The position numbers and the translations under genes were made by a program. Shown one piece after another: positions 63,001-64,000 of a stretch of 64,000 nt of DNA; position 1 is the first letter of the stretch, and each line of letters starts with the position of its first letter. Under the pieces are notes generated by a model, which saw only the letters and a program-made list of their open reading frames with translations, made no database searches and was not told where the DNA came from. The stretch comes from Salvator merianae (lineage: Eukaryota > Chordata > Lepidosauria > Squamata > Teiidae), in contig QVOM02000042.1 in the NCBI GenBank assembly GCA_003586115.2, positions 76,799,636 to 76,863,635 of the forward strand, given 5' to 3'.

Positions 63001-63291
63001 AACAATGAATACAAAGAACATCTTGACTGTTTCTAAGGAAACACATTTTGAAGTATAAAGTACAGATCTCTCCCTGCAGGTGTTTGCCCTCTTAGATTCT
63101 TAATACCTCCTCCTTCTTGTTTTCTCAGAAGTGTATCAGTGACAGTCGGTCATTACCTCTGGCAGTGGTTGGCACACATCTTTCCCAAGCTTTGAGAGCT
63201 GGATATCCAGTTGACCTACAACGTGTTGGGCTGACTTCAGAGATAAAAAATACAATCACTAAAGTCATTCAGAACCCTCCCATCAACTCAG
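1..63291 (+). CDS. WRN: WRN, RecQ-family 3'-5' DNA helicase with N-terminal 3'-5' exonuclease (31 coding segments, both ends missing)
   Basis: WRN is a nuclear genome-maintenance enzyme. It unwinds forks, G4 and D-loop structures using ATP and degrades 3' ends with a DEDDy exonuclease. I located 31 segments by recognising each stretch of the family protein; all have GT donors and AG acceptors and their phases join without a stop over about 1,261 codons. Domain order is exonuclease (exons 3-7), variable and acidic linker (8-12), RecA lobe 1 (13-19), RecA lobe 2 (20-22), Zn subdomain (22-23), winged-helix RQC (24-26), linker (27-29) and HRDC (30-31). Many exon lengths equal the human ones as I remember them (exons 10, 26, 28, 30). 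The start codon is upstream and exons 34-35 are downstream. Identity is based on recalled family sequence, not an alignment run, but is essentially certain. Confidence 0.98.
316..431 (+). CDS. WRN: WRN exon 3, start of the exonuclease region
   Basis: Encodes a segment containing LPFLEF and GSIVYSY, closely matching human residues just before the exonuclease core. The acceptor is a tandem AAG-CAG at 310-315, so the exon starts at 316 (CAG used, preferred) or at 313 (AAG used, one extra Gln). It ends in phase 2 before gtaaga at 432, and the split codon is completed by the first base of the next exon. Confidence 0.9.
432..2752 (+). other. Intron 3
   Basis: About 2.3 kb of AT-rich sequence. I recognise no repeat family or second gene; the short open frames have no family match. 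Confidence 0.8.
2753..2898 (+). CDS. WRN: WRN exon 4, exonuclease motif I
   Basis: Begins after ttttccag and reads [16 protein letters not shown], then [18 protein letters not shown]. The FDIEW motif holds the metal-binding Asp (2787-2789) and Glu (2793-2795), equivalent to human D82 and E84 of the DEDDy exonuclease. The donor is gtcagt, and one base carries over to the next exon (Ser codon). The reading frame stays open into the intron but has no family match there. Confidence 0.96.
2899..4173 (+). other. Intron 4
   Basis: Contains a perfect 26-bp palindrome (3577-3602) inside a slightly GC-richer stretch (about 3420-3960). Otherwise nothing recognised. Confidence 0.8.
3577..3602. repeat. 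Perfect 26-bp palindrome
   Basis: AGTAGACCTTTTT followed immediately by its exact complement, with no spacer. No related element recognised around it. Confidence 0.95.
4174..4322 (+). CDS. WRN: WRN exon 5, exonuclease core with third catalytic Asp
   Basis: Reads [19 protein letters not shown], then [13 protein letters not shown] and [11 protein letters not shown]. The Asp in the LADLA stretch (4305-4307) is at the position of human D143, the exonuclease motif II carboxylate. The acceptor is tatttttag and the donor is gtaatg in phase 0. Confidence 0.96.
4831..4980 (+). CDS. WRN: WRN exon 6, exonuclease motif III (YxxxD)
   Basis: Exactly 50 codons, starting [17 protein letters not shown] and ending KLYAATDAY. 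The Tyr (4960-4962) and Asp (4972-4974) four residues later match human Y212 and D216, the general base and last metal ligand of DEDDy nucleases. Both borders are phase 0; the donor is gtatgt. Confidence 0.97.
6729..6740. repeat. Homopolymer, 12 C
   Basis: Uninterrupted C run in intron 6. Confidence 0.95.
7318..7708. mobile_element. hAT-superfamily nonautonomous element (MITE) with perfect 8-bp TSD
   Basis: Begins CAGGGGTCCCCAACC and ends GGTTGGGAATCACTG, imperfect terminal inverted repeats of the hAT type. It is flanked by a perfect 8-bp target duplication GTTTACAT at 7310-7317 and 7709-7716. The 391-bp interior is strongly GC-rich compared with the intron and contains a roughly 62-bp tandem duplication (7444-7505 and 7506-7569, both starting CAGAGAACATTATGC). 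It has no transposase, so it was mobilised in trans. Confidence 0.9.
7444..7569. repeat. Tandem 62-bp duplication inside the hAT MITE
   Basis: Two adjacent copies share CAGAGAACATTATGC and GGGGAAGCGGGCTG with a few substitutions between them. They are probably a fixed feature of the element family, since internal tandem repeats are common in such MITEs. Confidence 0.75.
8641..8713 (+). CDS. WRN: WRN exon 7, end of exonuclease fold
   Basis: Begins [12 protein letters not shown] directly after tattgtag, continuing the conserved ATDAYAGF helix from exon 6. The rest ([12 protein letters not shown]) is divergent, as expected where the fold ends and the linker begins. It ends with one carried base before gtgaga. 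Confidence 0.93.
8714..9498 (+). other. Intron 7
   Basis: Holds one tRNA-headed SINE in reverse orientation (about 9001-9158); the remainder is unassigned. Confidence 0.75.
9001..9158 (-). mobile_element. tRNA-derived SINE, reverse orientation
   Basis: On the minus strand it has a tRNA-like head with a B-box-like GTTCGATCCC near 9100, followed by a body shared with copies near 42.9, 55.6 and 59.2 kb (GAGTCATGGATGGCTCCTGG and TTTTCTTGGC on the plus strand). The head is degenerate. Confidence 0.65.
9499..9613 (+). CDS. WRN: WRN exon 8, linker after exonuclease
   Basis: Reads [20 protein letters not shown] and then [13 protein letters not shown], matching the human region around EEVMDLAKHLP. 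It is a predicted helical, low-conservation linker. The acceptor is cttttacag; the donor gttagg is a weak match to consensus; phase 2 at the end. Confidence 0.9.
9614..10420 (+). other. Intron 8
   Basis: AT-rich; no repeat family or other gene recognised. Confidence 0.75.
10421..10808 (+). CDS. WRN: WRN exon 9, long variable linker exon
   Basis: The largest coding exon here (388 bp, 129 codons). Most of it is unlike human at sequence level, but it opens with a recognisable helix ([16 protein letters not shown]) and closes with [17 protein letters not shown], matching the human CLMSLDITEHELQILE block. Acidic and serine-rich, so probably disordered. It ends at GCATCTGAG before gtaagg, phase 0. 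The frame stays open for 33 further codons into the intron. Confidence 0.93.
11738..13735 (-). mobile_element. CR1 LINE, 5'-truncated, reverse orientation
   Basis: The minus strand encodes broken but recognisable CR1 reverse-transcriptase pieces. Near 13510-13313 it reads [20 protein letters not shown]; near 12665-12465 [20 protein letters not shown]; near 12226-11990 [19 protein letters not shown]. It ends at low coordinates with a CR1-type 3' end (plus strand ACATAAGAACATAAGAGCAG). There are several frameshifts and stops, so it is a dead copy. Confidence 0.9.
14115..14835 (-). mobile_element. CR1 LINE fragment, older copy, reverse orientation
   Basis: Collinear with part of the neighbouring CR1 copy: both share, in order, ATCATTTATGAA, a GACCCCACTT block, GATGAGGGACTTT and GCCATC..GG.CCTG..GATTTGTT (plus strand). 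It is more diverged and lacks the 3' end. Noncoding strand of the RT domain. Confidence 0.8.
15116..15153. repeat. 38-bp near-perfect palindrome
   Basis: Arms of 18 bp (GTTTTTAATACCATTTTT and its complement) separated by AA, with one mismatch. It lies just upstream of the forward CR1 fragment. Confidence 0.9.
15165..15800 (+). mobile_element. CR1 LINE 3' end, forward orientation
   Basis: Opens with a broken CR1 RT C-terminus: [10 protein letters not shown], then [10 protein letters not shown], then [19 protein letters not shown] in shifting frames. It finishes with the CR1 3' UTR (CTGGACTAAATGGGCTACAG, then GATCCAGTGAGGC). Opposite in orientation to the two upstream copies. Confidence 0.85.
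16132..16212 (+). CDS. WRN: WRN exon 10, 27-residue acidic repeat unit (single copy)
   Basis: Exactly 81 bp, 27 codons, ending [13 protein letters not shown], matching the human unit ending IESDEDLEMEMLK. In human this unit is encoded twice by tandem exons 10 and 11. Only one copy is visible in the 11 kb between exons 9 and 12 here. Acceptor cctttcag, donor gtaggt, both phase 0. Confidence 0.95.
17755..18409 (+). mobile_element. L2-type LINE 3' end, forward
   Basis: Begins with an RT C-terminal fragment reading [20 protein letters not shown] then [20 protein letters not shown], typical of the L2/CR1-like RT group. It ends with TAACCTGCCCTGAGACCTTT and an (AAAT)n tail, the L2-style 3' end. 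5'-truncated and broken by stops. Confidence 0.85.
19854..20215 (-). mobile_element. CR1 3' end, reverse, internally rearranged
   Basis: Starts with the CR1 3' end (GCATAAGAACAGAAGAGGAG). Near 20070 it jumps into the RT region (AGCCCCAAGATCTCTTTCCT) and then repeats a 3' UTR block (TCTTCACCTGCTCTCGATTC, also near 19977). So two non-adjacent parts of CR1 are joined and one part is duplicated. Confidence 0.75.
21969..22083 (+). CDS. WRN: WRN exon 12 (human numbering), acidic stretch before helicase
   Basis: Starts [18 protein letters not shown] and ends in a Glu/Asp run ([15 protein letters not shown]), matching the human exon that starts SLENLNSG and carries the EEEEDDENE tract. Acceptor tttctccag, donor gtaaat; one base carries over. 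This acidic tract immediately precedes the helicase fold. Confidence 0.93.
22084..23080 (+). other. Intron 12
   Basis: Includes a GC-rich stretch (about 22290-22740) with a 154-codon open frame (22270-22734) that I do not recognise. The rest is AT-rich intron. Confidence 0.7.
23081..23156 (+). CDS. WRN: WRN exon 13, entry to helicase lobe 1 (motif 0)
   Basis: Reads [13 protein letters not shown] at its end, nearly identical to the human residues around the RecQ motif 0 that contact adenine. The first half ([13 protein letters not shown]) is diverged. Begins after tttcctaaag and ends in phase 2 before gtaaga. Confidence 0.95.
23157..23775 (+). other. Intron 13
   Basis: 619 bases; no feature recognised. 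Confidence 0.75.
23776..23843 (+). CDS. WRN: WRN exon 14, helicase motif 0 Gln and start of Walker A
   Basis: Reads [19 protein letters not shown] then MATG. The VQW Gln is the conserved motif 0 glutamine, and ATG starts the P-loop completed in the next exon. Acceptor aatttcaag, donor gtgcgt; the Gly codon is split one base to two. Confidence 0.95.
23844..26224 (+). other. Intron 14
   Basis: Contains a reverse L2 3' end (25474-25705); otherwise unassigned AT-rich sequence. Confidence 0.75.
25474..25705 (-). mobile_element. L2-type LINE 3' end, reverse
   Basis: Starts with (TTTA)n tail sequence, then ATTTTTATCCCGCCCTATAC and GGTCTCAGGGCGAGTTACAA, the complement of the L2 3' end seen at 18350. 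It continues to ACATATAAAGTGAAGGTGCA, which also occurs in the L2 copy near 44.25 kb. Confidence 0.8.
26225..26333 (+). CDS. WRN: WRN exon 15, Walker A Lys and motif Ia
   Basis: Joined to exon 14 this gives [15 protein letters not shown], the WRN P-loop with the ATP-binding Lys (human K577), followed by [15 protein letters not shown], the RecQ motif Ia. The acceptor is ctcccaag and the donor is a consensus gtaagt, phase 2. Confidence 0.97.
26334..27979 (+). other. Intron 15
   Basis: 1.6 kb; nothing recognised. A short GC-rich patch occurs at about 27480-27620. Confidence 0.7.
27980..28048 (+). CDS. WRN: WRN exon 16, helicase lobe 1
   Basis: Reads [19 protein letters not shown], matching human MSNIPACFLGSAQSENV between motifs Ia and II. 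The acceptor is tttttacag and the donor gtaagc is followed within 25 bases by a T-rich tract ending in 22 T (28072-28093). Confidence 0.95.
28072..28093. repeat. Poly(T) tract, 22 T
   Basis: Uninterrupted T run inside 199-bp intron 16, 23 bases after the exon 16 donor. It could also serve as polypyrimidine sequence, though the acceptor lies 150 bases further on. Confidence 0.9.
28248..28330 (+). CDS. WRN: WRN exon 17, motif Ib region
   Basis: Reads [15 protein letters not shown], matching human GKYRIVYVTPEYCSG, which carries the TPE motif that contacts single-stranded DNA. Acceptor ttttcatag, donor gtaagt. The following intron is the longest in the window (7.3 kb). Confidence 0.96.
28962..29253 (-). 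mobile_element. tRNA-headed SINE with L2-like tail, reverse
   Basis: On the minus strand it begins GGCACGGTGGCGCAGAAGGC and has a B-box-like GAGTTCAAGG, i.e. a tRNA-like Pol III head. The 3' end has GCGGGGTATAAAAACC and a (TTC)n tail, resembling L2 3' ends, which suggests mobilisation by L2 machinery. Confidence 0.75.
30706..30850 (-). mobile_element. L2-type LINE 3' end, reverse
   Basis: Plus-strand ATTTTTATCCCACCCTATAC and AGGATGGGTTACAGCAATAA match the L2 3' ends at 25.5 and 44.07 kb. Strongly 5'-truncated. Confidence 0.75.
31113..31285 (-). mobile_element. L2-type LINE 3' end, reverse, abutting the Tigger MITE
   Basis: Tail of repeated ATTT, then CCCATACCAAATGGTCTCAG and, at its far end, ACATCTTTGACAACCATCTA, matching GCATCTTTGTCAACCATCTA in the L2 near 44.23 kb. 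The similarity stops exactly at the start of the DNA transposon. Confidence 0.75.
31286..31600. mobile_element. Tigger/pogo-like MITE (Tc1-mariner superfamily)
   Basis: 315 bp. The left end CAGTAGAGTCTCGATTATCC and the complement of the right end CAGTAGTCTCTCGACTATCC are terminal inverted repeats, flanked by TA on both sides (31284-31285 and 31601-31602). Internal TTATCCGAC-type repeats and a GC-rich centre are typical of Tigger-derived elements. No transposase is encoded. Confidence 0.9.
31860..32270 (+). pseudogene. Degraded retrotransposon RT fragment
   Basis: From 31882 the frame reads [16 protein letters not shown], a stop, then [13 protein letters not shown]. This resembles the C-terminal RT stretch NYSKTKVMVF...FKYLGV of non-LTR elements. 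The downstream boundary is a guess. Orientation forward. The family is unassigned. Confidence 0.45.
33139..33150. repeat. Homopolymer, 12 G
   Basis: Uninterrupted G run 19 bases before the short hAT MITE. Confidence 0.95.
33170..33322. mobile_element. Short hAT MITE
   Basis: 153 bp with ends CAGTGTTTCTCAACC and GGCTGAGAAACACTG, a good inverted pair of hAT type. Flanking octamers CTCCAAAA and CTCTAGAA agree at 6 of 8 positions, as for an aged 8-bp target duplication. Confidence 0.8.
33983..34055 (+). repeat. Spaced direct repeat, copy 1
   Basis: About 73 bp sharing CTTTAATAAAATTCTTCTTA and GACTTAA.CATG with copy 2 at 34351-34425. Flanks are not obviously similar. Confidence 0.8.
34351..34425 (+). 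repeat. Spaced direct repeat, copy 2
   Basis: Second copy of the repeat at 33983, 368 bases downstream, with roughly 85% matching positions by eye. It may be one remnant of a duplicated transposon tail. Confidence 0.8.
35599..35705 (+). CDS. WRN: WRN exon 18, DEAH box (motif II)
   Basis: Reads [20 protein letters not shown] then [16 protein letters not shown]. The DEAH box is at 35619-35630 and binds Mg-ATP; the aromatic-rich loop [10 protein letters not shown], typical of RecQ enzymes, couples DNA binding to ATP hydrolysis. Acceptor tctcttag, donor gtaaaa, phase 0. Confidence 0.98.
35870..36057 (+). CDS. WRN: WRN exon 19, motif III and lobe 1-lobe 2 junction
   Basis: Reads [18 protein letters not shown], containing the motif III TAT, and later [17 protein letters not shown], the conserved RecQ start of lobe 2. 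It lies only 164 bases after exon 18. The donor is gtgagt and the last Gln codon is split two bases to one. Confidence 0.98.
36058..38439 (+). other. Intron 19
   Basis: Contains an AT-rich LINE-tail-like repeat (37095-37215). The rest (36060-37090 and 37220-38430) is unassigned. Confidence 0.75.
37095..37215 (-). repeat. AT-rich retroposon tail-like repeat
   Basis: Starts TTATTTATTTAAAGCATTTC and includes TTCCCATTAAAA, TTGAAGCAGTT and ATGGATGGGA, all found in the same order in the insert at 44957-45089. Probably the 3' end of a LINE or SINE in reverse; family unknown. Confidence 0.65.
38440..38614 (+). CDS. WRN: WRN exon 20, motif IV
   Basis: Reads [19 protein letters not shown] (motif IV), then [20 protein letters not shown] and MRDEIQ. 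This is RecA lobe 2 of the helicase. Acceptor actttttag, donor gtatga in phase 0. Confidence 0.98.
38615..39542 (+). other. Intron 20
   Basis: 928 bases; no feature recognised. Confidence 0.75.
39543..39724 (+). CDS. WRN: WRN exon 21, motifs V and VI (arginine finger)
   Basis: Starts [18 protein letters not shown] (motif V) and contains [14 protein letters not shown] (motif VI), where the first Arg of GRAGR is the ATP-sensing arginine finger. It begins after attatcaag; the donor is gtaagc, phase 2. Confidence 0.98.
39725..41005 (+). other. Intron 21
   Basis: 1.3 kb; no repeat family or gene recognised. Confidence 0.75.
41006..41107 (+). CDS. WRN: WRN exon 22, start of Zn-binding subdomain
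   Basis: Reads [20 protein letters not shown] then [14 protein letters not shown]. The Cys at 41097-41099 is the first of four Zn ligands (human C908). Acceptor ccttttaag, donor gtaagt; the Lys codon is split. Confidence 0.96.
41379..41471 (+). CDS. WRN: WRN exon 23, Zn knuckle
   Basis: Reads [20 protein letters not shown] then [10 protein letters not shown]. The three cysteines at 41449-41454 and 41461-41463 correspond to human C935, C936 and C939 and complete the Zn site with the exon 22 Cys. Acceptor ttgggtag, donor gtaaat. Confidence 0.97.
42240..42365 (+). repeat. Degenerate interspersed repeat common in reptile genomes
   Basis: Contains GTCTCAAAGGGGCTACTAGA and CAGACTAACACGGCTA, a block I recall from dispersed repeats in reptile genomes. 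Boundaries and family are uncertain. Confidence 0.4.
42896..43080 (+). mobile_element. tRNA-derived SINE, forward
   Basis: The head has TGTAACTCGGTAGCAGAG (A-box-like) and GGGTTAATTC (decayed B box). The body contains GGCAAACCACTTCTGCCAAG, the complement of the CTTGCC...AAGTGGTTTG block in the 59.2-kb copy. It ends GGCAACGACCAACAACTCAA. Confidence 0.7.
43692..43833 (+). CDS. WRN: WRN exon 24, first part of RQC winged helix
   Basis: Ends with [15 protein letters not shown], matching human EKFGIGLPILFLRGS of the RQC domain. The first third ([20 protein letters not shown]) is the variable bridge after the Zn site. Acceptor ttacttccag, donor gtaagt, phase 0. Confidence 0.95.
44010..45490 (-). 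mobile_element. L2-type LINE, reverse, 5'-truncated and interrupted
   Basis: The minus strand encodes decayed L2 RT pieces: [14 protein letters not shown] (45360-45300), [16 protein letters not shown] (about 44860-44810) and [20 protein letters not shown] (44605-44545). Its 3' end, plus strand GGTCTCAGGATGGGTTACAG, is like the other L2 tails here. An AT-rich insert splits it at 44957-45089. The longest L2 copy in the window. Confidence 0.88.
44957..45089 (-). mobile_element. AT-rich insert nested in the L2
   Basis: Begins ATTTATTTAAAATATTTATA and ends near AAGGATGGGAGAAAC. The L2 sequence resumes afterwards (CTCCAGAGCTCCTGTTTGAC), so this is an insertion. It shares ordered blocks with 37095-37215. 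Confidence 0.7.
47558..47648 (+). other. Exon-like open cassette in intron 24, unassigned
   Basis: 91 bases between tttccag and gtaagg. In frame 2 of the cassette it reads [20 protein letters not shown] then [10 protein letters not shown] without a stop, and the frame is also open upstream for at least 12 codons. In the WRN phase it would hit a stop, so it is not a WRN coding exon. It may be a retropseudogene scrap, a poison cassette or chance. Confidence 0.35.
48160..48242. repeat. 14-bp perfect inverted repeat
   Basis: Arms CTTGAAAATACCCA (48160-48173) and TGGGTATTTTCAAG (48229-48242) flank a 55-base loop, 384 bases upstream of exon 25. Confidence 0.9.
48627..48797 (+). CDS. WRN: WRN exon 25, RQC winged helix with strand-separating hairpin
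   Basis: Exactly 57 codons. Reads [20 protein letters not shown] then [17 protein letters not shown] and TICMLTQK. The Phe in HSRF aligns with human F1037 at the tip of the beta-wing that separates duplex ends. Acceptor acatttcag, donor gtaggt; both borders are phase 0. Confidence 0.96.
48881..48975 (+). CDS. WRN: WRN exon 26, end of RQC
   Basis: 95 bp, the same length as human exon 26. Reads [19 protein letters not shown] then [12 protein letters not shown], aligned with human GRNWLHKANTES...NEELCPKK. The in-frame donor is gtaatt at 48976; a second potential donor, gtaagg, lies 5 bases upstream at 48971 and would break the frame with exon 27. Confidence 0.93.
48976..51995 (+). other. Intron 26
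   Basis: 3 kb; I recognise no complete repeat family. Short A/T-rich tail-like stretches with repeated TTTA occur near 49025 and 50014, perhaps ends of old retroposons. Confidence 0.7.
51996..52062 (+). CDS. WRN: WRN exon 27, linker (67 bp)
   Basis: Placed by its splice borders (cttttctcag, gtcagt) and phase (2 in, 0 out), which exactly suit exons 26 and 28. It reads [20 protein letters not shown] and has only faint similarity to human SKTVSSGTKE. It is about 9 bases shorter than the human exon as I remember it. Identification is by position and phase more than by sequence. Confidence 0.75.
52063..54481 (+). other. Intron 27
   Basis: 2.4 kb of AT-rich sequence; nothing firmly recognised. 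Confidence 0.7.
54482..54555 (+). CDS. WRN: WRN exon 28, linker (74 bp)
   Basis: Reads [20 protein letters not shown], aligning residue for residue with human [20 protein letters not shown], with identical length (24 codons plus 2 bases). The acceptor cctggagaag is poor in pyrimidines at its end and the donor gtagtc is weak, but phase and alignment support the exon. Confidence 0.85.
54556..56085 (+). other. Intron 28
   Basis: Contains one reverse tRNA-headed SINE (55585-55758). The rest is unassigned. Confidence 0.75.
55585..55758 (-). mobile_element. tRNA-derived SINE with clear A and B boxes, reverse
   Basis: The minus strand begins GGAGTGGCTTTAGCTCAGTG, with A-box TAGCTCAGTGG, and has B-box GGTTTGATCTC, a tRNA-like Pol III promoter. 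The body contains the block GGCTCCTGGTGGCCACACGG and TTTTCTTGGCAG (plus strand) shared with the other SINE copies. Confidence 0.8.
56086..56167 (+). CDS. WRN: WRN exon 29, linker before HRDC
   Basis: Phase 2 in and 0 out, between cttttgacag and gttagc. It reads [20 protein letters not shown] then LREKELQ; similarity to the human segment ending AQEQETQ is limited to Ser/Pro content and the final polar residues. About 6 bases longer than the human exon. Confidence 0.82.
56168..57690 (+). other. Intron 29
   Basis: About half is occupied by a long imperfect inverted-repeat element (56209-56985); the remainder is unassigned. Confidence 0.75.
56209..56985. mobile_element. Long inverted-repeat (foldback-like) DNA element
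   Basis: 56443-56514 matches the complement of 56685-56752 at roughly 75-80% by eye, sharing CCTGGCCTA.CCCAAA, CTCCTT and TTCCAGG.AGCCTGG. Weaker inverted matching extends outward to the ends TAGTCATGTACATCAAA and TTTGTGCACATCCTTA. This suggests a nonautonomous DNA transposon with long terminal inverted repeats. Superfamily unknown; the ends are approximate. Confidence 0.6.
57691..57803 (+). CDS. WRN: WRN exon 30, HRDC domain first half
   Basis: 113 bp as in human. Reads [20 protein letters not shown] then [14 protein letters not shown], clearly the HRDC domain (human [20 protein letters not shown]). Acceptor tttaacag, donor gtaagc, phase 2. Confidence 0.97.
57983..58343 (-). mobile_element. 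CR1 LINE 3' end, reverse
   Basis: Plus strand starts ACATAAGAACATAAGAGGAG and continues CTAGTCCAGCATTCTGTTTC, AAATTCCACAGACCAATGGG and CTTGTCAGTCCTAACTCTCC, the complement of the CR1 3' UTR and RT C-terminal end. Confidence 0.9.
59193..59387 (-). mobile_element. tRNA-derived SINE with (CAA)n tail, reverse
   Basis: The minus strand begins AGAATGGCTGTAGTCCAGTG, with B-box-like GTTTGATTCCC, then body and a (CAA)n tail (plus strand TTGTTGTTGTTGTTGCTGG at the low end). It is the most complete member of the family seen here. Confidence 0.8.
59630..59744 (+). CDS. WRN: WRN exon 31, HRDC domain second half
   Basis: Reads [20 protein letters not shown] then [19 protein letters not shown], matching the HRDC helices of human WRN. 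Acceptor tttcttcag; the donor gtctaa is a weak consensus match. Ends in phase 0. Confidence 0.97.
59745..60450 (+). other. Intron 31
   Basis: 706 bases; nothing recognised. Confidence 0.75.
60451..60582 (+). CDS. WRN: WRN exon 32, post-HRDC linker
   Basis: Exactly 44 codons. Begins [14 protein letters not shown] (human TDLFSSTKPQEEQ) and ends [13 protein letters not shown] (human ITYSLFQEKKMPL). Acceptor attgcatag, donor gtgagc, both phase 0. Confidence 0.95.
60583..63128 (+). other. Intron 32
   Basis: Contains a forward CR1 3' end (about 61130-61490). A 137-codon open frame at 61542-61955 has no recognisable product. The rest is unassigned. Confidence 0.75.
61130..61490 (+). mobile_element. 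CR1 LINE 3' end, forward
   Basis: Begins GATGGGCAGAAGAGTTAGGA, contains TTTACTACCAAAAAAGGTGG and TTGAGAATGCCCATAAGAAA, and ends TGATCCAGCAGGGCTCCTCT followed by TATGTTTTTATG, the CR1 3' end. The mirror image of the copy at 57983. Confidence 0.9.
63129..63291 (+). CDS. WRN: WRN exon 33, helical C-terminal region
   Basis: Reads [20 protein letters not shown] then [14 protein letters not shown] and VIQNPPINS, matching the human segment ending VIRNPPVNS, a helix-turn-helix-like region after HRDC. Donor gtgaaa, one base carried. Exons 34 and 35 were searched for up to base 64000 and not seen, so the C-terminus and nuclear localisation signal lie beyond the window. Confidence 0.95.
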
Positions 63292-64000
63292 GTGAAAAGT
63301 TCAGCTCAGTAGTATAACCTTCAAAGATGGGGGGTATTGAAATATGAATAAATATTAAGTAACATTGAAGTGGAGCCACTTCTGGGCCAGGGTTTGCTAG
63401 AATATGCTAAGATATCAGGAGAGGTTGTGCTGTGACTGTGACAAATTGAATGTCACCTAAACAGAAATATGAGCACATCAAAAAGGAGATGCAAATCAGC
63501 GTTTGACAATCAAATAATCATGCCAAAAAGTTTGGAACAACTGCCGTTGACACAGAAGTTGGCTCAGAGGTCTTTTGTTTCCTTTACTAGTCCTGCAGTC
63601 TATTTACATGCCCTTCCTTCAGCTTTGCTGCCTTTGTTTTCTTATTTACTTCTCTCCTCTTCAGGTAGAATTTCTCAGCAAAGTTTTCCTTAGCCTGAGG
63701 TGTTTTTGTTTTGTTTTTTAAGTTCACTGTGTTTCTTCTCCTCTTTCATTTTTTCACTATGGCCACAATTGGGCAAGTTTATTCAAACAAATCTGAGAAA
63801 CAAGCATCTCCTCCTGCTTTTCCGTAGCCCACCATGGAAACTGTATGTAAGCCCAGCAAATGCAGGTGTGTGGCTTGCTTCTTCCCCTGCTTGAACCTGT
63901 CACCAGCCTGGTGCTGAAGTGCTTGAAGTCTTGGAAGTAAACCAGCCAGTTCCTTCCACTGCCGCCCCACCCAGGCCTGACATAGAGATCACCATACTGC
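63292..64000 (+). other. Intron 33, 5' part
   Basis: No sequence resembling WRN exon 34 is visible. The exon 33 frame stays open for 8 codons into this intron and an AATAAA follows at 63347-63352. Confidence 0.75.

Noticed and set aside
1..64000. Bacterial-type features (operons, CRISPR array, riboswitches, integrons)
   Set aside because: Spliced vertebrate gene and retroposon-rich introns; no regularly spaced repeats or prokaryotic gene layout.

Overview
The window is a vertebrate genomic segment filled almost entirely by one gene: WRN, the Werner syndrome RecQ helicase/exonuclease, on the + strand. It opens inside coding exon 2 and ends in intron 33 (human exon numbering). I could place 31 coding segments, from exon 2 (partial) to exon 33. 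All have GT-AG borders and joining phases, and together they give about 1,261 uninterrupted codons. The start codon, promoter and 5' UTR lie upstream. Exons 34-35 (C-terminal tail with the nuclear localisation signal, and 3' UTR) lie downstream. I found no second gene, RNA gene or CRISPR array.

The repeats suggest a sauropsid, most likely a squamate (lizard or snake). There are several CR1 LINE fragments on both strands, L2-type LINE fragments, tRNA-headed SINEs, small hAT and Tigger-like DNA transposons, and AT-rich introns. The CR1 3' ends look squamate-like rather than turtle- or bird-like. This is recalled pattern, not a database search, and I cannot name the species.

Layout: 1-4980 holds exons 2-6 (N-terminus and the 3'-5' exonuclease core). 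4981-10808 holds exons 7-9 (end of the exonuclease fold and the variable linker), with a hAT MITE in intron 6. 10809-22083 holds two short acidic exons (human 10 and 12) inside CR1- and L2-rich introns. 22084-41107 holds exons 13-22 (both RecA-like lobes and the start of the Zn region), with repeat-rich 7.3-kb intron 17. 41108-48975 holds exons 23-26 (Zn knuckle and RQC winged helix). 48976-57690 holds exons 27-29 (fast-evolving linker). 57691-63291 holds exons 30-33 (HRDC domain and following region). 63292-64000 is intron 33.

The encoded protein keeps the known catalytic residues of both enzymes: the DEDDy exonuclease carboxylates and Tyr, Walker A Lys, DEAH box, RecQ motifs III-VI, four Zn cysteines and the RQC hairpin Phe. 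It therefore looks like a functional bifunctional WRN. I did not find a novel system. The points worth a second look are a single-copy acidic exon that is duplicated in human, tandem splice sites, possible intronic poly(A) ends, several hairpins and transposon structures, and one unexplained exon-like cassette in intron 24.
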